A DNA stretch of 64,000 nt from an uncultured Pseudoteredinibacter sp. GTDB lineage: Bacteria > Pseudomonadota > Gammaproteobacteria > Pseudomonadales > Cellvibrionaceae. Positions 1-10,484 of this stretch are shown here, one piece after another. The stretch covers positions 124,001-188,000 of the forward strand of contig NZ_CANMYE010000004.1 in assembly GCF_947502065.1 (NCBI RefSeq). Reading direction: 5' to 3'. Position 1 is the first letter of the stretch; each line of letters opens with the position of its first letter. The notes under the pieces are model-generated. The model had not been told where the DNA came from and did not search any database. It worked only from the letters and a program-made list of their open reading frames with translations. The position numbers were made by a program, and so were the translations under genes.

Positions 1-887
1 TCAATATACTGCATAAAAAAATCAAAGCGATTGTTCATATCGGCTTCGCTATAAGCCATTTTACGAAGTGCCTGTATATCCTGCTGCTGTTGATTTTGCT
101 CTGGTATATAAGCTTCAATTAGCTCACCAGAGTCAAACTGCACAGCGGCCGCATCATAGGGGTGGTGTATGCTGAAGACCAAGTAACCCTCGCTTGCGAT
201 TGATTCCAAAAGTGCAGTGCTTTGCCACATATAGGAGTACAGACCATGGCTGAAAATAACCACTGGCAATTGTTGTTTATCAATAACGTCGGCACCTTCA
301 ACACTATGGGTAGTTACCCGAGTAAAATGGCTGAAGACTCCACTCGGTAATGACATCAGCTTCGCCATTCCCCTCATAGTTCCCAAGACTTCAGACTCAT
401 TGGCATAGGGGCGCGTCGCTCGATCAGTAGTATTCTTCGCTGGGTACCACATTCTTAACTGCAGTTTTCTATCTGCACAGTTTTTCTTCTGACACAAAAG
501 TTCAGGCCGACCATGATCGGTCAATTCGAAATCCGCAACCCCTACAAAATAAGGCCCCGTCGGTTTAGCTAATGTAGCCACAGGAAATTGCCAAGGTAGG
601 TAACTGGCTACGAGTAATAAAATAAACAAGATTCCATTTGCCAAGATAAAAAGTTTGGGAAATCTTCTTTTCGCCTGGAGGCGCTTTTTCCCAAGTGCCC
701 ATATCGCCAAACATAAAAACGAGCTGTACAACAAAGGCTGCCCGTGCCAACGAAGATCCAGAATCAATAAAAATGAGGCTAGCACAAGAAGCAGTTGAAC
801 ATTTCGTTTGCCCTTGAACGAACTAGCGAAGCCCAACAAACAAAAAAGTAACAAGCAAGCCGATGCGACCACTTCGCTCAACAACAT
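1..887 (-). CDS. PAF-acetylhydrolase-like alpha/beta hydrolase with N-terminal membrane region (3' part outside the window)
   Basis: Reading the minus strand from the ATG at 885-887 gives an open frame with no stop to base 1, so the C-terminus lies outside the window. The first ~105 residues contain about four hydrophobic stretches (a membrane domain). A soluble domain follows with 'KPTGPYFVGV', 'LRMWYPA', 'PVVIFSHGL' and 'HHPYD'. This order matches the start of the PAF-acetylhydrolase isoform II/dienelactone hydrolase-like family, where the HG of 'FSHG' shapes the oxyanion hole. The nucleophile-elbow GxSxG would come later and is not visible. The substrate is unknown; a secreted-face esterase or lipase role is inferred. 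Confidence 0.75.
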   Translation of the reverse strand, partial: MLLSEVVASACLLLFCLLGFASSFKGKRNVQLLLVLASFLLILDLRWHGQPLLYSSFLCLAIWALGKKRLQAKRRFPKLFILANGILFILLLVASYLPWQFPVATLAKPTGPYFVGVADFELTDHGRPELLCQKKNCADRKLQLRMWYPAKNTTDRATRPYANESEVLGTMRGMAKLMSLPSGVFSHFTRVTTHSVEGADVIDKQQLPVVIFSHGLYSYMWQSTALLESIASEGYLVFSIHHPYDAAAVQFDSGELIEAYIPEQNQQQQDIQALRKMAYSEADMNNRFDFFMQYI

Positions 888-1072
888 AAACTTGGCCTCT
901 CCATCCAATAAAAGTGCTGTAGTTTAAAACAATCCACTATCCGTTCAAATCGAGAAGCCGCATCAGAACCCACACTCTTGTTTCGATGTCGTTTTTCATT
1001 GTTTGCGTAACAGCGGCTTTATCGAAAGCGCTGCCCATAATCTGCCATTCAATATGAGCAGGTATCAGCTAC

Positions 1073-2050
1073 ATGGAATTTAAATACAACTTCTACAAAC
1101 GTAAACTTAGACAGCCTCTGGAAATAAGTGATTATCTATTTGAGCAGATCGAAACATTAGAGGTAACACTATATGCAGATGGTCAATGTGGCAGAGGAGA
1201 AGCAGCAGGTGTCTACTATCTTAACGATGACCGCAGCCAAATGGAGTCTCAACTCATTGAGATAAAACAAGCTATCGAGGCGGGAATCGACACTCAGAGT
1301 TTGCAACAACTATTAGCACCTGGCGGCGCTAGAAACGCTATTGATTGCGCCCTTTGGGATTTGAACTGTAAGCGTGAAGGAATAAGCATTTGGCAAAAAC
1401 TAAAGTTATCACCGAAAAACCTGCATACTGTATTTACTATCGGCCTAAATGAAGCCGAGATAATGGCCAAGCAGGCTGTTAATGCGAGCGGGTTTAAACG
1501 TTTAAAACTGAAACTCAATAACCAGCAAGTCATAGAAAAACTCAGCGCCGTACATCGCGCCAGGCCTGATGCTGAGATTATATTGGACATCAATCAAGGC
1601 TGGAGTGAAGGGGAGCTTATCGACTTCCTTCCACAGCTTAAATCCTATGGTGTCATCCTTCTCGAACAGCCACTTGCAAGGGGGGGCGATGAGATCCTAA
1701 AAGCCTTAGATAGAGACATCGCTATTGCGGCAGACGAATCATGCCTTGATATGAAAGACTACCATCACGTAAAACAGCGCTACGATGTCATCAATATTAA
1801 ACTGGATAAATGCGGTGGCTTTAGTGAAGCTTTAAACCTAGTAAAGCAGGCGAAGAGTGATGGTAAACAGCTCATGGTAGGCAATATGATTGGTAGCTCC
1901 CTAGCCATGGCACCGGCCTATGTAATAGGTCAATACTGTCAATTTATTGATATCGATGGTCCCTTATTGCTCGAAAGCGACTGCCCCAACGCCTTAAGGT
2001 TTCATAAAAACGGTTTGTGCGAAGCCCCATCGTTAGAGCTTTGGGGCTAA
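1073..2050 (+). CDS. Dipeptide epimerase (enolase superfamily, L-Ala-D/L-Glu epimerase type)
   Basis: A 325-residue enolase-superfamily protein of the muconate-lactonizing subgroup. Visible active-site elements in order are the KxK motif (Lys145/Lys147, 'RLKLKLNN'), metal ligands Asp172 ('LDINQGW'), Glu198 ('LLEQP') and Asp221 ('AADES'), and the sixth-strand lysine region 'INIKLDKCGG'. This layout is that of dipeptide epimerases, which invert the alpha carbon of the second residue in dipeptides such as L-Ala-D-Glu from peptidoglycan. The gene is followed on the same strand by an AraC regulator, a TonB receptor and a serine peptidase-like enzyme, which supports a role in dipeptide scavenging. 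Exact dipeptide specificity cannot be told. Confidence 0.85.
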   Translation: MEFKYNFYKRKLRQPLEISDYLFEQIETLEVTLYADGQCGRGEAAGVYYLNDDRSQMESQLIEIKQAIEAGIDTQSLQQLLAPGGARNAIDCALWDLNCKREGISIWQKLKLSPKNLHTVFTIGLNEAEIMAKQAVNASGFKRLKLKLNNQQVIEKLSAVHRARPDAEIILDINQGWSEGELIDFLPQLKSYGVILLEQPLARGGDEILKALDRDIAIAADESCLDMKDYHHVKQRYDVINIKLDKCGGFSEALNLVKQAKSDGKQLMVGNMIGSSLAMAPAYVIGQYCQFIDIDGPLLLESDCPNALRFHKNGLCEAPSLELWG

Positions 2051-2152
2051 AGACTGCAATTTTACTAAATGCATACTTTAATTGCCTATTTGCACAGTTA
2101 CGTTGTTTAATTATGTGTAACCTCTTTGCTTTGAAGTTTAGAAGTAGGATTT

Positions 2153-3175
2153 ATGCAGCAACATATTCGCAGAGAAATTTCTGACGCTTTTGCTTCGTCA
2201 AAAGATGCCAGCTTGCAGGAAATGATTCGGGAAAACACACTCGAAATTGAAGCCGAGGAGTTTTTTCCCGGTGGTCATATCACTCGCTATCATGTTCACA
2301 ATCAAGCCCTATGCGGCCGGCAAGAAATTGTTCAAATCAACCGTGATTTTTCCGTCATTACCAGCAATATTGAGGCCACCAAGGCCTCGCAAACCAGCTA
2401 CAGTGGTGCTAACTGGCTGGCACTACAACTTTGTGTCGCCGGCGAATATGAAGTTTCTATCAACAAACAGAATCCGCAAATTCTTAAGGCAGGAGATTGC
2501 CGCTTAGATATATTCAGCAAGCGCGGCACCTTGAACCGCTATCAACAGGGCGGCAGCCGTTATCGCAATGTCGCTCTTTATATGAGCATAGAGGCTTTCA
2601 AGCAAAACCTAAATGTTGGTCAACACGCGGAGCAAATGTTGCAACAGCTGTTTCAAGACGACCTCATCCACCCCCACGCATCCAGTACTTTTGAGGCCTC
2701 TAAATCTCTAATGATCTCCGCCAATGAGCTGTCAGAGTTTGGGCGCTTTGGAGGCCTACGGCCAGCTTATATTAAAGCAAAGGCCATTGAGTTTATGGTA
2801 TATGCGGCAAATTTTGCGCGCTGGCAAGGCCGCGGGGTTTCAGGTTTAAGAAGCCGGGCAAAGTTATCTCGCAGTGTAAATATCGCTCAACAAACCAAAG
2901 CAATTATCGATCGGGAGTACTCTATAGCCCATACCATTGATGAGCTGGCTCAACGGATAGGAACTAATAGAACAACTTTAAGCCAATCCTTTCGAGCTGA
3001 GTATCAATTGACTCCCATGCAGTATAGAAGACGCCTTAGGCTTGAGGTGGCAAAGCAGATGCTGCAGTACCATGAAGGTTCAGTGGGTGAGGTTGCCGAG
3101 CATGTAGGCTACGCCGACGCATCTTGTTTTATTAGAGCATTTCGAGACTATTACGGCGAAACCCCAGGAAGCTGA
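2153..3175 (+). CDS. AraC-family transcriptional regulator
   Basis: A 340-residue protein with a C-terminal double helix-turn-helix of AraC type at about residues 245-340 ('IDELAQRIGTNRTTLSQSFR' and 'VGEVAEHVGYADASCFIRAF'). The N-terminal ~230 residues form an unassigned sensor domain with a cupin-like look. It lies 102 bp after the dipeptide epimerase and 143 bp before a TonB-dependent receptor. Control of the epimerase/receptor/peptidase group, with a peptide or dipeptide as effector, is an inference from position. The ATG at 2153 is preceded by a purine-rich stretch (AGTAGGA) at usable distance. Confidence 0.85.
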   Translation: MQQHIRREISDAFASSKDASLQEMIRENTLEIEAEEFFPGGHITRYHVHNQALCGRQEIVQINRDFSVITSNIEATKASQTSYSGANWLALQLCVAGEYEVSINKQNPQILKAGDCRLDIFSKRGTLNRYQQGGSRYRNVALYMSIEAFKQNLNVGQHAEQMLQQLFQDDLIHPHASSTFEASKSLMISANELSEFGRFGGLRPAYIKAKAIEFMVYAANFARWQGRGVSGLRSRAKLSRSVNIAQQTKAIIDREYSIAHTIDELAQRIGTNRTTLSQSFRAEYQLTPMQYRRRLRLEVAKQMLQYHEGSVGEVAEHVGYADASCFIRAFRDYYGETPGS

Positions 3176-3318
3176 TTATCGTCACAAACTATCTATTTAT
3201 TTGTTGAAACATCGATTTATTTTTACTTTCTGCAAATTTTTTTTGACTTAAATTCTTCATGCTACACGCCGCAAAATAATCAAAAAATAGTATAAGTCGC
3301 TGTAGTAGGAGAATATCA

Positions 3319-5529
3319 ATGATACCCAAGTACGCCCAGGCCGCTTTTATCTCTTTAAGTAGTTTAACTAGCAGTCAAATCGCCATTGCTAGCACACAAG
3401 AATCGGTTCAGCTTGAAGAAGTCCTTGTTACCGCCAGTAGACGTGAAGAAAATTTACAGGAGGTAGCAGCTTCGGTTGCTTCTGTAGATCCACAAGACCT
3501 TCAAAAGCATGGCCTCAATGAGCTTCAAGATATTATCGAGTACACCCCAGGTGTTAACTGGCAAGACGGTGGAGGCCGAGGTGTCGGAACGATAACCATG
3601 AGGGGAATTCCACAATCTGGAGCCATCAGAACTGTTGGTATTTACATCGATGATACGCCCTTAATTAGCGCCAGTGGTTTTAGCGGCGCTGCCGGCGGCA
3701 CAATCGATGCTTCTCTCATTGATTTAAGCCGCATAGAGCTTATCAAGGGCCCGCAAGGAACACTGTATGGTGCTTCTTCGGTAGGAGGTATGATTCGCTA
3801 TATTAGTCGCGCACCCTCTTTAGAAGACGTGCGAGGGGAATTCAGTGTAGATCTTTCACATAACAAAGGCCCTGGCAGTCATAACACTATCGTAAGCGGC
3901 CGCTTAAGTGGCCCTATTATCAAAGACTCCGTAGGCGCTACTTTGTCGCTCTTTCAAGCAGATGACGCAGGCTTTACACAAGTCGTACAGCCTGCAAACG
4001 GAAGTCTGCTGCGTAAGCGAGCTGATCAATCTCAAAGTAAAGGCATTTCTGTTGACCTGCTTTGGGAGCTTAATGAGGCGGCCCAAATTAAATTAAAGTA
4101 TTTAAAGCAGGAAGGTGAGAGCGACTTGCTCAGTAACGTCACTCTACTTCCTGGCACAGAAACACCCGCCTTTGCACAATACAGCACCATTAATCAGCCG
4201 CTACCTTTACAAAGTGAAACCGAAATCAGCTCTGTTAGTTTTGATTATGACTTTGAATGGGGGCAATTGAACTCCGTTAGCAGCCTCTCGGACCGTAGCG
4301 TATTCGTCAACCTCGATCGTAGCGCTCAGCTGGCTCCCGTAAACGACGCTATTTATGGCCTAGCACCTGGCAGCACTGAGAGCGTCGTCACAATTTCAAA
4401 TCAAAACATGCAACGTTTTGTGCAAGAGATTCGTCTAAGCTCTCAGCAAAATCAAAGCTTCGAATGGATCTTAGGCTTATTTTATATGAACGAAGATAGC
4501 GGCAATCGGCAACAAGCCATACCAGCACCCTACGTAGGCGCAGGGCTCTTTGATGTCAGCTTTCCCTCTGGGTACGAAGAGCTGGCATTTTTCGGCGATG
4601 CCACTTGGTATTTTAACGAAGACTTTGATATCACTTTAGGTTTGCGCTATAGCGACCATGAGACCGAAATGGAAAATATTAGTACTGGTCCGCTGACCGG
4701 CCCAGGGCAAGCGCTAAGTCAATATAGCGACCAAACGGTGACTTATTTGGCCACCATGCGCTACCGCCCAAGCGAGCAACTATCAGTTTACACGCGAGTC
4801 GCTAGCGGCTACCGCCCTATCTCCGCCAACCTTGCACTTTTAAATCCAGCGACAGGCGAAAACTTAGCTCAACCCTTTGTCGAATCCGATAAAATTTGGT
4901 CTTATGAATTGGGCGCCAAGGGTTTCAATCACGATGCTAGCATGCAATATGAAATCTCACTTTGGTATTCCGATTGGGATAACTTTCAAACTCGCTTTGC
5001 ATTTAATGGTGTATCTGTAGGTGCTAATGCTCAAGGTCGCTTGATGGCTAAAGGGGTAGATCTCAACTTAGCACAGCAAATATCCGAGCGAATATCTCTG
5101 CAGTTAGGCATTAGCTATAGCGATAGTTACTTAAGTGATGATGAACCGGGACTTGGAGGAATCGCTAGTGAGCGCTATCCGGGCCAAGCCCTATGGAGTG
5201 GTTCTGTGCAATTGGCCTATGAACTCGGCGATCTTAAAGGCTGGCAGGCCAATCTTCTTCTTGCTGGACGATATATTGGCCAACATGACTCAAGCTTCTC
5301 TCGCTCGAGCACGCAACAATCTATCGAGGTAGATGCTTATACGCTGGTGGATAGCAGTCTAAGTCTTGAAAAAGATTCACATCAACTCAGCTTTTATCTG
5401 AACAATCTTCTCGATACGCAGTCCATTATGAACCGTACAGATACCATCGCTGGCAATGGCAGCCTATCATCTTCGGCTATTTTTACCTCGCCACGAACAA
5501 TTGGTTTGAAGTATCGCTACCAATTCTAA
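3319..5529 (+). CDS. TonB-dependent outer-membrane receptor (dipeptide/peptide locus)
   Basis: A 736-residue outer-membrane receptor. A signal peptide (about residues 1-25) is followed by a TonB box region 'LEEVLVTASRR', a plug domain with 'RIELIKGPQGTLYGASSVGG', and a long beta-barrel ending in the aromatic 'YRYQF' typical of Bam substrates. The plug is of the CirA/FecA-like class common in sphingomonads and marine gammaproteobacteria. AGGAGA stands about 8 bases before the ATG, and a strong rho-independent terminator follows the stop. Its neighbours are a dipeptide epimerase, an AraC regulator and a serine hydrolase, so the cargo may be a peptide or peptidoglycan fragment. That substrate is inferred only. 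Confidence 0.9.
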   Translation: MIPKYAQAAFISLSSLTSSQIAIASTQESVQLEEVLVTASRREENLQEVAASVASVDPQDLQKHGLNELQDIIEYTPGVNWQDGGGRGVGTITMRGIPQSGAIRTVGIYIDDTPLISASGFSGAAGGTIDASLIDLSRIELIKGPQGTLYGASSVGGMIRYISRAPSLEDVRGEFSVDLSHNKGPGSHNTIVSGRLSGPIIKDSVGATLSLFQADDAGFTQVVQPANGSLLRKRADQSQSKGISVDLLWELNEAAQIKLKYLKQEGESDLLSNVTLLPGTETPAFAQYSTINQPLPLQSETEISSVSFDYDFEWGQLNSVSSLSDRSVFVNLDRSAQLAPVNDAIYGLAPGSTESVVTISNQNMQRFVQEIRLSSQQNQSFEWILGLFYMNEDSGNRQQAIPAPYVGAGLFDVSFPSGYEELAFFGDATWYFNEDFDITLGLRYSDHETEMENISTGPLTGPGQALSQYSDQTVTYLATMRYRPSEQLSVYTRVASGYRPISANLALLNPATGENLAQPFVESDKIWSYELGAKGFNHDASMQYEISLWYSDWDNFQTRFAFNGVSVGANAQGRLMAKGVDLNLAQQISERISLQLGISYSDSYLSDDEPGLGGIASERYPGQALWSGSVQLAYELGDLKGWQANLLLAGRYIGQHDSSFSRSSTQQSIEVDAYTLVDSSLSLEKDSHQLSFYLNNLLDTQSIMNRTDTIAGNGSLSSSAIFTSPRTIGLKYRYQF

Positions 5530-5575
5530 GCGTTGTAAAACTCAGAATACATACTCTCCGGCGTTGATTTGCCGG

Positions 5576-5600
5576 CCCCCCCCGCAAGGGGGGTCTTTTT
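5576..5600 (+). terminator. Rho-independent terminator after the TonB receptor
   Basis: A GC-only stem of six C:G pairs (5578-5583 with 5588-5593) closed by a GCAA tetraloop is followed by TCTTTTT. It lies about 45 bp after the receptor stop and separates it from the downstream serine hydrolase. Confidence 0.85.
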
Positions 5601-5687
5601 CCCAAATGTATCTGTCGTTGCAAGACTAAAAACCGATACAAAGCTGCGACCAACAGCAGCAACATTATTTATCCTGAGATTTTAAAT

Positions 5688-7565
5688 ATGTCAGCCGTTA
5701 TCCGAAGCCTTTTAATTCTCTCTCTGAGTCTCTTTTCCCAAACCTCACTAGCTAAAACTATCGAGGATTCAGTGGGCCTAGAAAGCTACATTGACGGCCT
5801 AGTGCACAGCGCAATGAAAAAACACCACAGCCCCTCAGGGGTAGTATTAGTCTATAAAGATGGTGTTCCATTAATCAGCAAAGGCTATGGCTGGCAACAA
5901 CTCGCTAGAGCCGATGAACAAGCCATTGCCATAGATGTTAAGCGCAGTTTATTTCGCCCGGGCTCTATCTCTAAGCTTTTTACCTGGGTGGCGGTGATGC
6001 AATTGTTAGAGCAGGGAAAGTTAAATCTCGATACCGATGTCAATCAGTATCTGCATCAATTCAAAGTAAGCAACAGCTGGCCTGGGCAAACGATAAGCCT
6101 GCGACATATTATGACTCACACGACTGGATTAGAAGATGGTGCGCTTGGCTATCTGATTCTAGATCAGGAAGAGTTTGTACTGCCCTTAGCCGATGCATTG
6201 GAAAAATACCAACCCAAGCGAATTAACCCTCCCGGTAAACATACTGCTTATTCAAACTGGGCTACCGCTTTAGCAGGCTTAATCGTCGCCAATGTCAGCG
6301 GCTTAAGCTTCGAAGAATATGTTCAGCGCCACATCTTTGATGTACTCGGGATGAAATACGCAACCTTTGTAGAACCACCACAAACGCCACTCAATAAACA
6401 TATAGTGCAGGCCTACAAGTGGTCTGCTGGTGGATATAAGCCCACCCCCTATGAAAGAATTTCCAGCTTTGCACCAGCCGGGTCGGCGGCCATCTCTGCA
6501 GAAGATATTATTCGCTTTGCTTCAGCCCTACTTAATGGCGGAGAGTTCAATGGCCAGCGTATTCTAAAGCAGGAAACCGTAGCGCAAATGATCTCTGAAG
6601 GTTTCAGTCATGACCCCAGAACTCGAGGCATGGGGCTTGGATTTATAAAAAGGCGTTTCGGGAATGATGGTTTAAAAATCTTTGGTCACGAAGGCGCCAG
6701 TGCGTGGTTTTATTCCCACCTGGGAATCTCCAAGCAAGAAAAGCTGATTGTATTTGCCAGTTTCAGCGGCGCTGGCGGCCGCCAAGTATATCAAACTTTT
6801 CTTGCAGAGTTTTATTCACACTACTTTGCAAACCCAGACGCAAAGCCTGTTTACCAAGCACTTTCAATTAATCAGTTACAGGAGTATCAAGGTGACTACC
6901 TACCTTGGCGTGCAAGCTTCAGTAAGGTCGAAGCTCTACTGCGTGTTCTAAACGGTCGCACTATTGGTGCAATAACAGCCCAACAGCAGTCTTATCTACT
7001 ATATCGCGACACGCGCTATCAAATGGTTGATAAAGATTTATTTCAAGAGCTGGGAGGCTATGGGCGCATTGCTTTTCAGCGTAATAGCAATGGCACAATA
7101 GATAATATGATTGAAGATGGTAAAGCCTACACCCAGTACTATAAAGCCCCGTTCGCTGAAACCAAGACAACTGTATTATTGTGCCTGATTGCCATCCCCC
7201 TTCTTTCTTTTACTATTCTTATCCATCTTCTATATAAGCGTAAGAAGTTGTTAGAAAGTTCTAAAACTCTGTTTTACAGTCAACTCAGCTGGTCAGCTTT
7301 AACACTGTTGTTTTTTATAGTGATGACACTATCCTTGCTAAGCCTACCAACCATCGTTAATGGCTTCCCCAGATCAATTAGCTTAGCCTTGATTTTGCCT
7401 CTACTTTCGAGCTGCTCAGGGGCCATTCTGATAGCCGGGCTTGTGCAGAGTCTACTGAAAAGAAAGCCACAGCAAGTCACAGCTTGGCTTAGCGCGATAC
7501 TGGCCCTTTCGACGCTGGCATTTTATAGTTATTGGAATCTTTTAGGTTTTAACTACTTTAGCTAA
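5688..7565 (+). CDS. Serine hydrolase of the beta-lactamase/class C fold with C-terminal membrane segments
   Basis: A 625-residue protein with a signal peptide (1-22) and a beta-lactamase-like domain to about residue 370. The catalytic motifs are complete: SxxK at Ser93-Lys96 ('GSISK'), YxN at Tyr188-Asn190 ('YSN') and HxG at His334-Gly336 ('GHEG'). A linker follows, then about four hydrophobic segments from residue 475 to the C-terminus, so the enzyme should be held in the inner membrane with its active site in the periplasm. The family includes D-aminopeptidases, DD-peptidases and esterases. Next to a dipeptide epimerase and TonB receptor, a peptidase acting on D-residue peptides is plausible but unproven. 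It has its own start after the upstream terminator. Confidence 0.85.
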   Translation: MSAVIRSLLILSLSLFSQTSLAKTIEDSVGLESYIDGLVHSAMKKHHSPSGVVLVYKDGVPLISKGYGWQQLARADEQAIAIDVKRSLFRPGSISKLFTWVAVMQLLEQGKLNLDTDVNQYLHQFKVSNSWPGQTISLRHIMTHTTGLEDGALGYLILDQEEFVLPLADALEKYQPKRINPPGKHTAYSNWATALAGLIVANVSGLSFEEYVQRHIFDVLGMKYATFVEPPQTPLNKHIVQAYKWSAGGYKPTPYERISSFAPAGSAAISAEDIIRFASALLNGGEFNGQRILKQETVAQMISEGFSHDPRTRGMGLGFIKRRFGNDGLKIFGHEGASAWFYSHLGISKQEKLIVFASFSGAGGRQVYQTFLAEFYSHYFANPDAKPVYQALSINQLQEYQGDYLPWRASFSKVEALLRVLNGRTIGAITAQQQSYLLYRDTRYQMVDKDLFQELGGYGRIAFQRNSNGTIDNMIEDGKAYTQYYKAPFAETKTTVLLCLIAIPLLSFTILIHLLYKRKKLLESSKTLFYSQLSWSALTLLFFIVMTLSLLSLPTIVNGFPRSISLALILPLLSSCSGAILIAGLVQSLLKRKPQQVTAWLSAILALSTLAFYSYWNLLGFNYFS

Positions 7566-7599
7566 AAAAACGATTTAATTTTGAGCTGTTATAAATAGC

Positions 7600-7640
7600 A
7601 AGGCCAGTGAAGAATAAACCCTACACTGGCCTTTAATTTG
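7600..7640. terminator. Terminator between convergent genes
   Basis: A perfect 10-bp inverted repeat AAGGCCAGTG / CACTGGCCTT (7600-7609 and 7624-7633) lies between the convergent serine hydrolase and clpB. It has TTTAATTTG on the plus side and A/T-rich sequence on the other, so it may serve both strands. Confidence 0.6.
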
Positions 7641-7658
7641 CGTTTTATTGTGTGATTG

Positions 7659-10292
7659 CTAGCGAGCGTCAAAAGCTAATTTATTGCCGCTCAAGCTTGC
7701 CACTATCGTCTGCCCTGGCGAAAACTTACCCGACAATATATCTTCCGCTAGAGGGTTTTCAACTAAGGCCTGAATAGCACGCTTTAGAGGCCTTGCTCCA
7801 TAGACGGGATCAAAACCTGCCTCAGAGATCATATCCATGACCGACTCATCAAGCTCTAAACTCAGCTCTCGCTCTGCCAAGCGCTGACTCAAACGTTCTA
7901 ACTGAATATTCGCGATACTCTGAATATGCTCCTTACCCAGCGGATGAAACACTACAGATTCATCAATTCGATTGATAAGTTCAGGGCGGAAGTGTTGAGT
8001 AACAACTTCCATAACAGCATCCTTCATTGCCGCATAACGGGTTTCTGTTAAGGTAGAATCTTCGGCCGGCGCATTAAAATCGATGGCGTCATAGGAGCGG
8101 TCATTAGCCAAATCCTGAATTCGATCTGAGCCCATATTCGAAGTCATTACCACGACAGTATTGCGAAAATCTACCGTGCGCCCTTGGCCATCGGTTAAAC
8201 GGCCATCTTCTAAAACCTGCAATAGAATATTGAACACATCAGGATGGGCTTTTTCGATTTCATCTAGCAGAACCACCGAGTATGGCTTTCGGCGAACGGC
8301 TTCAGTTAGATAACCACCCTCTTCGTAACCCACATAACCTGGAGGCGCACCGATTAGTCTGGCAACGGAATGCTTTTCCATAAACTCCGACATATCGATT
8401 CGCACCAAGGCTTCCTCGGTATCAAACAAGAAAGTCGCTAATGCTTTACACAGCTCTGTCTTACCGACACCTGTTGGCCCTAAAAATAAGAAGGAGCCAT
8501 TGGGACGATTCGGGTCCGACAAACCCGCGCGAGAACGACGTACAGCGTTAGATACGGCAACAACAGCTTCGCTTTGACCGATAACACGCTTATGTAAATC
8601 ATCTTCCATTTTCAGTAATTTTTCACGCTCACCTTCGAGCATCTTACTTACAGGAATACCCGTCCACTTGGAAACCACCTCGGCAATTTCTTCATCGGTA
8701 ACTTTATTTCGCAGCAGCTGCATAGGTGCTTGCTCAGCTGTATCGGCTGTGGCTATCTGCTTTTCTAACTGTGGAATTAGACCGTATTGCAGCTCCGACA
8801 TTCGCCCTAGATCACCTGCACGACGAGCAGCCTCTAAATCAAGCTTGGCTTGCTCTAACTGGCTTTTGGCTTCAGCGGATCCACTGAGTGCCGATTTTTC
8901 AGCACGCCAAATTTCATCAAGATCCGCGTATTTACGTTCAACTTCTAATATGTCAGCGTCAAGCAACTTAAGCTGTTTGCGTGCGCCTTCTGATTCATCT
9001 TTTTTAACCGCTTCACGCTCAATTTTTAATTGAATGAGGCGGCGCTCCAATCGATCCATATCTTCTGGCTTGGAGTCAATCTCCATACGAATGCGACTTG
9101 CCGCCTCATCGACCAAATCAATGGCTTTATCTGGCAATTGGCGATCGCTAATATATCGCTGGGAAAGTTTGGTGGCTGCAATAATCGCCGAGTCGGTAAT
9201 ATCAACACCGTGATGAACTTCATAGCGTTCTTTTAAGCCGCGTAAAATTGCAATGGTATCTTCTTCTGTAGGTTCATCGACCTGAACCTTTTGGAAACGA
9301 CGCTCCAGAGCCGCATCTTTTTCAATATACTGGCGGTACTCATCTAATGTTGTTGCGCCTACACAATGTAATTCACCACGCGCCAAGGCAGGCTTTAACA
9401 TATTGCCGGCATCCATAGCGCCATCGGTTTTCCCCGCACCCACCATGGTGTGTAATTCATCAATAAAGAGAATAACTTGGCCTTCTTGTTTTGACAGCTC
9501 ATTCAAAACGCTTTTCAAACGCTCTTCAAATTCACCGCGAAACTTAGCCCCAGCTAGCAAGGAACCCAAATCTAAAGACAAAAGTTTTTTATCTTTTAAG
9601 CCCTCTGGCACTTCACCATTCACAATTCGTTGTGCCAAACCTTCAACAATTGCGGTTTTACCTACACCGGGCTCACCAATTAATACCGGGTTATTTTTGG
9701 TGCGACGTTGAAGAACCTGAACAGTACGGCGAATCTCATCGTCACGACCGATCACCGGATCTAACTTACCCGCCAATGCGCGCTCGGTTAAATCAACCGT
9801 ATATTTATCTAAAGCTTGGCGGTTGCCTTCAGCTTCCGGGCTATTCACAGATTCACCACCTCGGATGGTTTTAATGGTGTTTTCTAGATGTTTAATATCA
9901 CCATGGGCTTCTAAAAGACTGGCCAATGAATTATTGCCATCTTTCCAAGCTGCTAATAAAACAGCTTCACTGGCAATAAACTGATCGCCCTGCTGCTGTG
10001 CTGTTTTATCGGCGAGATTTAATAAACGCGCCAACTCACTAGAGAGCGGCACCTCACCGGTGGGGTTGCCAACTTTAGCGAGCTCCGTCAGTTTTTTCTC
10101 CATGGCTTGATTTAAACCCGCCATATCAAAGCCGGCTTGGTTTAATAATGGTCGCACCGCACTGCCTTGTTGTTGCAGCATCGCGGCCAATAAGTGTACG
10201 GCATCTAGTTGGCTATGATCTTGGCCAACGGCTAAGGATTGCGCTTCAGAAAGAGCGCTTTGTAACTGATTAGTCAGACGATCGAATCGCAT
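7659..10292 (-). CDS. clpB: ATP-dependent protein disaggregase ClpB
   Basis: A full-length ClpB of 877 residues: an N-terminal repeat domain, a first AAA+ module with Walker A 'GEPGVGKTA' and Walker B 'ILFIDELH', a coiled-coil M domain rich in Glu/Arg/Lys, and a second AAA+ module with 'GPTGVGKTE' and '[12 protein letters not shown]'. It works with DnaK to dissolve protein aggregates after heat stress. The start is placed at the ATG 10290-10292 ('MRFDRLTNQ', the usual ClpB beginning). A GTG two codons upstream is part of the AGAGGTG ribosome-binding site. A sigma-32-type promoter lies about 130 bp upstream. Confidence 0.98.
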   Translation of the reverse strand: MRFDRLTNQLQSALSEAQSLAVGQDHSQLDAVHLLAAMLQQQGSAVRPLLNQAGFDMAGLNQAMEKKLTELAKVGNPTGEVPLSSELARLLNLADKTAQQQGDQFIASEAVLLAAWKDGNNSLASLLEAHGDIKHLENTIKTIRGGESVNSPEAEGNRQALDKYTVDLTERALAGKLDPVIGRDDEIRRTVQVLQRRTKNNPVLIGEPGVGKTAIVEGLAQRIVNGEVPEGLKDKKLLSLDLGSLLAGAKFRGEFEERLKSVLNELSKQEGQVILFIDELHTMVGAGKTDGAMDAGNMLKPALARGELHCVGATTLDEYRQYIEKDAALERRFQKVQVDEPTEEDTIAILRGLKERYEVHHGVDITDSAIIAATKLSQRYISDRQLPDKAIDLVDEAASRIRMEIDSKPEDMDRLERRLIQLKIEREAVKKDESEGARKQLKLLDADILEVERKYADLDEIWRAEKSALSGSAEAKSQLEQAKLDLEAARRAGDLGRMSELQYGLIPQLEKQIATADTAEQAPMQLLRNKVTDEEIAEVVSKWTGIPVSKMLEGEREKLLKMEDDLHKRVIGQSEAVVAVSNAVRRSRAGLSDPNRPNGSFLFLGPTGVGKTELCKALATFLFDTEEALVRIDMSEFMEKHSVARLIGAPPGYVGYEEGGYLTEAVRRKPYSVVLLDEIEKAHPDVFNILLQVLEDGRLTDGQGRTVDFRNTVVVMTSNMGSDRIQDLANDRSYDAIDFNAPAEDSTLTETRYAAMKDAVMEVVTQHFRPELINRIDESVVFHPLGKEHIQSIANIQLERLSQRLAERELSLELDESVMDMISEAGFDPVYGARPLKRAIQALVENPLAEDILSGKFSPGQTIVASLSGNKLAFDAR

Positions 10293-10423
10293 AATCACCT
10301 CTATGTGTTTTACGAGCCATCAGGCCTCGTATCTATCACCCGCCTTGCATTCAAGCACGAGTCGCACATGGGGCTGCCCGCCCCATCTAGCCTTTTTAAA
10401 CAATATATCAGGCTCTAGATATT

Positions 10424-10451
10424 AGATGGGGACAAGCTTTGATAATTCAAC
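10424..10451 (-). promoter_or_regulatory. Sigma-32 (heat-shock) promoter for clpB
   Basis: On the minus strand GTTGAAT (10445-10451) is followed after 13 bases by CCCCATCT (10424-10431). The known sigma-32 consensus is CTTGAAA, 12-14 bases, CCCCATnT, so the -10 matches fully and the -35 nearly so. It points at clpB. Confidence 0.75.
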
Positions 10452-10484
10452 AGCTACTTAAACAACACGGTGGTTTTAGATGAG

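Noticed and set aside
8668..9874. Plus-strand open frames across clpB
   Set aside because: They are antisense to the well-conserved clpB gene and show no family features.
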